From Candidatus Moraniibacteriota bacterium (GTDB taxonomy: Bacteria; Patescibacteriota; Minisyncoccia; Moranbacterales; UBA9337): 7,363 nucleotides of DNA. Location of the stretch: assembly GCA_003507475.1 (NCBI GenBank), contig DNVQ01000020.1, positions 28,287 to 35,649 on the forward strand. Reading direction: 5' to 3'. Position 1 is the first letter of the stretch; each line of letters opens with the position of its first letter. Both the position numbers and the translations under genes were made by a program. Shown in pieces: positions 4,946 through 7,363 of this stretch. The notes under the pieces were generated by a model. It was not told the DNA's origin. It did not search any database and was given only the letters and a program-made list of their open reading frames with translations.

Positions 4946-4986
4946 GCATATAACATACGGCATATAACATAGAGCATGAAACATTC
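4945..4986 (+). repeat. Heptamer array, CAT-core units, upstream of priA
   Basis: Six contiguous 7-nt units sharing a central CAT: AGCATAT, AACATAC, GGCATAT, AACATAG, AGCATGA, AACATTC. It begins at the edge of the priA -10 box and occupies the -35 region. Confidence 0.85.
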
Positions 4987-5004
4987 TGATAAATATAGCA
5001 AGGA

Positions 5005-5032
5005 GTCATCGGTCAACCGTCATCAGTCATCA
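5005..5032 (+). repeat. Heptamer array, GTCATCA type
   Basis: Four contiguous units: GTCATCG, GTCAACC, GTCATCA, GTCATCA. This is a second, unrelated heptamer family in the same gene-free stretch (4934-5247). Confidence 0.85.
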
Positions 5033-5049
5033 AAACAATACTCTTAATT

Positions 5050-5130
5050 ATCCTAATTTCTCAAATTTCTAAAATCTTAAATTCCGATAACCTTAAAAAC
5101 CTTATGAGCTTTATAACTTGATAAACTTAT
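5050..5130 (+). repeat. Degenerate AT-rich short-period repeats
   Basis: CTAATTT/CTCAAATTT/CTAAAAT-like units are followed by ATAACCTTA, AAACCTTA, AGCTTTATAACTT and ATAAACTT. The second half is related, in the opposite orientation, to 6772-6810 (GTTATAAAG and TTCATAAGG). Boundaries are approximate. Confidence 0.45.
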
Positions 5131-5136
5131 TAATAT

Positions 5137-5165
5137 TTGTATTTGTTAAGATGCAGATGTATAAT
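5137..5165 (+). promoter_or_regulatory. Probable sigma70-type promoter of the 76-aa gene
   Basis: TTGTAT (5137-5142), a 17-bp spacer and a perfect TATAAT (5160-5165). Predicted start near 5172, leader about 75 nt. Confidence 0.6.
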
Positions 5166-5247
5166 GTAGTCAGCTTAAAGAAGTTCTTCGCGAAAACAAA
5201 AAAAGACCCAAAAAATCAGGTCAGAAATAAAAAATGGGAGGAGGGAT

Positions 5248-5478
5248 ATGAAAAAAAATAATAAAGACAGGGGAGCCCCCAGGAACATCTATGCGCCTCA
5301 AACCCACTTGATCGGTGATTGTATTGATGGGGTAATGGTGGAAATTCATGAGTGTATTCCAGGAAGGTTGGGCGATTTGTGCGTAATGTGCAGTTACAAA
5401 GATACACCCTCTTTGTGCAAAGCGCTTATGATAATTCCCAATACCTTTACCGAGCGTCGAGCTAGCCCTCGAATTTAG
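5248..5478 (+). CDS. Hypothetical 76-aa Cys-containing protein
   Basis: The family is not recognised. The ATG at 5248 follows the purine-rich site GGAGGAGGG (5237-5245). The N-terminus is basic (MKKNNKDRGAPR) and not a signal peptide. Five Cys at 25, 36, 45, 48 and 57, with CVMC as a CxxC pair and His at 20 and 34, could bind a metal, though the spacing matches no zinc ribbon I can name. There is no membrane segment. It is a single-gene unit with a TATAAT promoter at 5137-5165 and a strong terminator at 5494-5531. Promoter, ribosome binding site and terminator all fit, so it is probably expressed despite its size. Confidence 0.65.
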   Translation: MKKNNKDRGAPRNIYAPQTHLIGDCIDGVMVEIHECIPGRLGDLCVMCSYKDTPSLCKALMIIPNTFTERRASPRI

Positions 5479-5493
5479 TATCTTCCTCCTTTT

Positions 5494-5531
5494 CGTGCCT
5501 CGGCAAAACTTGCCCTGGCACGTAGTTTTTT
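5494..5531 (+). terminator. Intrinsic terminator of the 76-aa gene
   Basis: CGTGCC (5494-5499) pairs with GGCACG (5517-5522); across a TC/CT internal loop GGCAA pairs with TTGCC around AAC. TAG and a T-run (5526-5531) follow. Confidence 0.88.
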
Positions 5532-5627
5532 AGATTTGCTTTTTATTAAAATATCGAATACACTAGCTAAAGTAAAAAATAGTTCCTTGATTGAAAATAA
5601 TCTATTTTAAAAGGAGGTTTAATAACT

Positions 5628-5891
5628 ATGGTAAAAGATCTTTTTCTTCCGCCGCCAGGAAAATTTTTTGTTATCGGTTATCAATTTTTTAACCGTTGCC
5701 TGCTTCGCGAAGCAAATAATATTCAATTTGCCAAGAACTATGCAGAAAAGGTAGCAAGGGGAGAAATTACATTCGAATCTTTTTTAATATCCAGTCACAA
5801 AGATTTTGATGGAATTGAAGTTCACGATTCCTCGGGAGAATCTATTTTTTGCATAGGTAAACCTTACGGAGCCTTTTTAATGGATTGTTAA
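5628..5891 (+). CDS. Hypothetical 87-aa protein
   Basis: The family is not recognised. The ATG at 5628 has a strong AAAAGGAGG site (5609-5617) 10 nt upstream. The product is soluble and mixed: a proline-rich start (FLPPPGKFF), an aromatic FVIGYQFFNR, a helical NNIQFAKNYAEKVARGEI, then ESFLISSHKDFDGIEVHDSSGE and a small hydrophobic end. There is no signal peptide or TM. A weak promoter candidate is TTGCTT (5536-5541) with TACACT (5559-5564). It is bounded by terminators at 5494-5531 and 5914-5946, so it is again a one-gene unit. It could be a small regulatory or accessory protein, but nothing identifies its function. Confidence 0.65.
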   Translation: MVKDLFLPPPGKFFVIGYQFFNRCLLREANNIQFAKNYAEKVARGEITFESFLISSHKDFDGIEVHDSSGESIFCIGKPYGAFLMDC

Positions 5892-5913
5892 CAGTTGATA
5901 TTATTTTGTATCT

Positions 5914-5946
5914 GACGCATCGTGTTTTTTGACGCGGTGCGTTTTT
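5914..5946 (+). terminator. Intrinsic terminator of the 87-aa gene
   Basis: ACGCATCGTG (5915-5924) pairs with CGCGGTGCGT (5933-5942) with two G-T pairs and a T-rich loop, followed by TTTTATTT. Confidence 0.85.
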
Positions 5947-6002
5947 ATTTGAAAAAATAATAATTTTAGAGTAGTCTTAGGGTATCGGATTAATTATTTT
6001 TA

Positions 6003-6036
6003 GATATCTGGGTCAAGCCCGAATATGACAATTATT
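6003..6036 (+). repeat. Short palindromic repeat remnant, GATAT...ATATGACA type
   Basis: ATAT and TGGG (6004-6012) pair imperfectly with GCCC and ATAT (6017-6025), with TCAA as loop. The tail ATATGACAATTAT resembles GGATGACAATAAT after the palindrome at 2745-2808. It ends 1-2 nt before the ATG of the LigT-like gene. Confidence 0.5.
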
Positions 6037-6037
6037 T

Positions 6038-6616
6038 ATGCAAAGAAAGATTTTTATCGGAGTTGAATTATCTCCGTCAGTGAAAAAAAGATTAATGCAA
6101 AAAGTCCAGAAATGGGCTGATTTGCCTGTCCGTTGGAGTAGAGAGGAAAATTTGCATTTAAATTTGATTAACTTGGGGCATGTGGAGGATGAAATTGTCT
6201 ATGAAATTTGTACTAAAGTTAGAAAAGTAGTGGAAGAAATTGATTTATTTGATATTGATATGGATAAAATAGAGCTTAGTCCGCCTCGGCAAGCTTCGGG
6301 CGAGACGGGCCCCTCAGCTGATAAAAATGCCAAATCTTTTAATTTTACCGGTCCAGAGAGTGAAAAACTTAAATTTCTTTGTGAAGAGATCGAAAAGGGT
6401 TTGGGAATTTTTAATCATTCTAAAAAAAGATTTCGCCCTAGCATTGTTTTGGGAAGAATTCAGCAATATGGCTGGCAGAGAATGGATTCGATTCCGGAGG
6501 TGGAGGAAAAATTTACAGTTTTGCTTCCAATTGAAAGTGTGGAAATTTTTGAAAGCGGAATTATCGATGGCAAAAGAAAATTCGCATCAATAGAAAGCTG
6601 TTCGCTTAAAATTTAG
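6038..6616 (+). CDS. LigT/ThpR-like 2H phosphoesterase homologue (RNA 2',3'-cyclic phosphodiesterase family), catalytic motifs degraded
   Basis: The start RKIFIGVELSPSVKKRL, then the spacing to WSREENLHLNLINLG and later KRFRPSIVLGR, match the two-lobed LigT/ThpR fold; 192 aa is a normal family length. Active members use two HxTx motifs to open 2',3'-cyclic phosphates. Here the first is HLNL (residues 40-43, His kept, Thr to Asn) and the second is SIVL (135-138, His to Ser, Thr to Val). Losing the second His should abolish or greatly weaken catalysis, so this may be an RNA-binding relic or a changed enzyme. Residues 81-95 (PPRQASGETGPSADK) are encoded by a GC-rich palindrome that looks inserted. 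The N-terminal motif fixes the start at 6038, although no Shine-Dalgarno sequence precedes it. No terminator is seen downstream. Confidence 0.85.
   Translation: MQRKIFIGVELSPSVKKRLMQKVQKWADLPVRWSREENLHLNLINLGHVEDEIVYEICTKVRKVVEEIDLFDIDMDKIELSPPRQASGETGPSADKNAKSFNFTGPESEKLKFLCEEIEKGLGIFNHSKKRFRPSIVLGRIQQYGWQRMDSIPEVEEKFTVLLPIESVEIFESGIIDGKRKFASIESCSLKI
6279..6325 (+). repeat. GC-rich palindromic insertion inside the LigT-like gene
   Basis: CCGCCTCG (6281-6288) pairs with CGAGACGG (6301-6308) with one mismatch, in a strongly GC-rich patch within an AT-rich gene. GCCTCGGCAA is shared with the terminator stem at 5497-5506, which suggests a common mobile palindrome. The insert keeps the reading frame. 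Confidence 0.55.
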
Positions 6617-6629
6617 TAAAATTTTAAGT

Positions 6630-6675
6630 AATTTCTAATTCCCAATGCCCAATTTCCAATGAATTTCCAATGATT
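6630..6675 (+). repeat. Heptamer array, AATTTCC type
   Basis: Units AATTTCT, AATTCCC, AATGCCC, AATTTCC, a 4-nt AATG, AATTTCC, AATGATT. It begins 13 bp after the LigT-like gene. Confidence 0.8.
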
Positions 6676-6678
6676 TAA

Positions 6679-6687
6679 TGTTAGAAT
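6679..6687 (+). promoter_or_regulatory. Possible extended -10 promoter
   Basis: TGTTAGAAT, a TGn extended -10 with box TAGAAT (6682-6687), without a good -35. It would start RNA near 6694, ahead of the mini-ORF at 6731. The -10 of priA has the same form (TGCTAGAAT). Confidence 0.35.
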
Positions 6688-6730
6688 AATCTTCTGATGA
6701 CTTGTTTTAAAGTTGATACAGGTGAAGCAA

Positions 6731-6808
6731 ATGAAATGCGAATGTTGTGAATATGCAAATAAACTACTGCGTTATAAAGTTTGTAAAGTGGTAAGGTTCA
6801 TAAGGTAA
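6731..6808 (+). CDS. Possible 25-aa Cys-rich mini-protein or truncated gene remnant
   Basis: ATG at 6731 with AGGTGA (6720-6725) 5 nt upstream opens a frame of 25 codons ending at TAA 6806. The peptide MKCECCEYANKLLRYKVCK has four Cys, three of them clustered at residues 3, 5 and 6, and is basic at its end (VVRFIR). The last dozen residues are encoded by the AAAGT/TAAGG short repeat at 6772-6810, so the reading frame may have been cut short when the repeat arrived. It could be a real mini-protein or the stump of a longer Cys-rich gene. Confidence 0.35.
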   Translation: MKCECCEYANKLLRYKVCKVVRFIR

Positions 6809-6810
6809 GT
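6772..6810 (+). repeat. Short-period repeat, ATAAAGTT/TAAGG type
   Basis: Units resembling ATAAAGTTT, GTAAAGTGG, TAAGGTTC and ATAAGGTAAG. The opposite strand of 5084-5130 carries related words (AGTTATAAAG, CATAAGG), so this looks like the same family in inverse orientation. Confidence 0.5.
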
Positions 6811-6837
6811 ATTTTTAATTTGTTAATAAAAAACTAT

Positions 6838-7176
6838 ATGGAAATTGGTCAACCAAAATTTAAATTCAACATCAAAGCCGAACAGCCTAGTCAAATATTT
6901 AAGTGTAGAAAGTTTTTTGCTAGCGAAATAATTAAGGCGATTAAGAAAAAAAATGAATTTGCAAATAATATCGAACAAGAAATTGTAAGTTTTTGCACGC
7001 CGATTGATTCTAGCGTGGATATAAATACTCTTATAGATGAAGATGGAGATATTTCAAATGTTCAAGTTGAATGGAGTGCACTACTCAATAATCTGTATGC
7101 CAAATATGGCAAAGATAATCTGGAGATTATTCCCAGTATGCTTATAGATAAGATTGATGAATCTGGGGCAATATAG
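6838..7176 (+). CDS. Hypothetical 112-aa protein
   Basis: The family is not recognised. ATG at 6838 is preferred; an in-frame TTG at 6820 would add six residues. Neither start has a convincing Shine-Dalgarno sequence, so expression may depend on coupling to the mini-ORF at 6731 or on a leaderless message. The product is soluble, with a basic N-terminal half (KFKFNIKAEQ, IIKAIKKKNEF) and an acidic, Asp-rich centre (DSSVDINTLIDEDGDISN) whose DEDGD run is only vaguely like a metal loop. The C-terminal part is YAKYGKDNLEIIPSMLIDKIDESGAI. There is no membrane segment. No terminator is visible, and the region after it holds a repeat and a new promoter. Moderate confidence that it is a real gene, based on an open frame of typical composition. 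Confidence 0.55.
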   Translation: MEIGQPKFKFNIKAEQPSQIFKCRKFFASEIIKAIKKKNEFANNIEQEIVSFCTPIDSSVDINTLIDEDGDISNVQVEWSALLNNLYAKYGKDNLEIIPSMLIDKIDESGAI

Positions 7177-7206
7177 GAAAATACAATATGCATTATTTCA
7201 AATTAC

Positions 7207-7238
7207 ATTCGTAAATTCGTACCGATTCGTAATTCGTA
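7207..7238 (+). repeat. ATTCGTA repeat array
   Basis: Four copies of ATTCGTA at 7207, 7215, 7225 and 7232, spaced 8, 10 and 7 nt. This is another member of the heptamer-array class. Confidence 0.85.
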
Positions 7239-7249
7239 GGGGAGAGACA

Positions 7250-7278
7250 TTGACACATTTCAAAAAATAATGTAAGCT
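7250..7278 (+). promoter_or_regulatory. Promoter pointing out of the window
   Basis: A perfect TTGACA (7250-7255), a 17-bp spacer and TAAGCT (7273-7278, weak). Downstream a TATAAT occurs at 7302-7307 without a -35. An inverted repeat at 7312-7339 (CTTAA and ACTC paired with GAGT and TTAAG) lies in the presumed leader. The gene it serves begins beyond 7363. Confidence 0.5.
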
Positions 7279-7363
7279 CAGGGGTAGACAATAAAATAAT
7301 TTATAATAGTGCTTAAATATTCACTCTTAGAGTATTAAGTTATATTTGTTTTTATGATAGTTA

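Noticed and set aside
5204..5222. Minus-strand terminator (GACC/GGTC with T-run)
   Set aside because: The stem is only 4 bp and no minus-strand gene ends here.
5216..5407. 63-codon minus-strand frame
   Set aside because: Antisense of the 76-aa gene, with no start signal.
6327..6593. 88-codon plus-strand frame
   Set aside because: Out-of-frame shadow of the LigT-like gene, with no ribosome binding site.
7312..7339. CIRCE (HrcA operator)
   Set aside because: ACTC and GAGT are separated by only 3 nt, not 9, and the flanks do not match TTAGC/GCTAA.

Overview
The window looks like a piece of a Patescibacteria (Candidate Phyla Radiation, probably Parcubacteria-like) chromosome. The signs are high AT content, the standard stop codons (TAA, TAG and TGA all end genes here), a compact PriA, short orphan genes of unknown function, and heptanucleotide repeat arrays that lie between genes and also in frame inside genes. 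The assignment is inference; no rRNA or marker gene beyond PriA is present.

Layout. At 1-110 (minus) is the N-terminal end of a probable GT4 glycosyltransferase. From 104 to 2700 on the plus strand there are three successive one-gene transcription units: a 109-aa soluble orphan (230-559), a 95-aa membrane orphan (1201-1488) and a 258-aa signal-peptide/TM orphan (1806-2582). Each has its own sigma70-like promoter and intrinsic terminator, and each is followed by a copy of one hairpin repeat with loop TCTAGT; the next promoter begins 26-28 bp after the hairpin in the first two cases. The first unit also carries a ~300-nt highly self-complementary region (about 600-909) that may be a structured RNA, preceded by a 12-nt perfect Shine-Dalgarno sequence with no real gene behind it.

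At 2903-4933 (minus) is priA, the primosomal replication-restart helicase, complete, with three in-frame heptamer-repeat insertions and a probably leaderless start. Then follow two small plus-strand orphans, each with its own terminator: a 76-aa Cys-containing protein (5248-5478) and an 87-aa protein (5628-5891). A LigT/ThpR-like 2H phosphoesterase homologue (6038-6616) has degraded catalytic motifs and a GC-rich palindromic insertion. A 25-aa Cys-rich mini-ORF (6731-6808), a 112-aa orphan (6838-7176) and a promoter pointing out of the window (7250-7278) complete it.

The genes do not form an obvious pathway. priA and the LigT homologue are housekeeping-type genes. The orphan genes with private promoters and terminators look like accessory cargo. 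The most notable features are the cassette-like gene-terminator-hairpin modules at 104-2700, the candidate structured RNA, and the widespread 7-bp-unit arrays.
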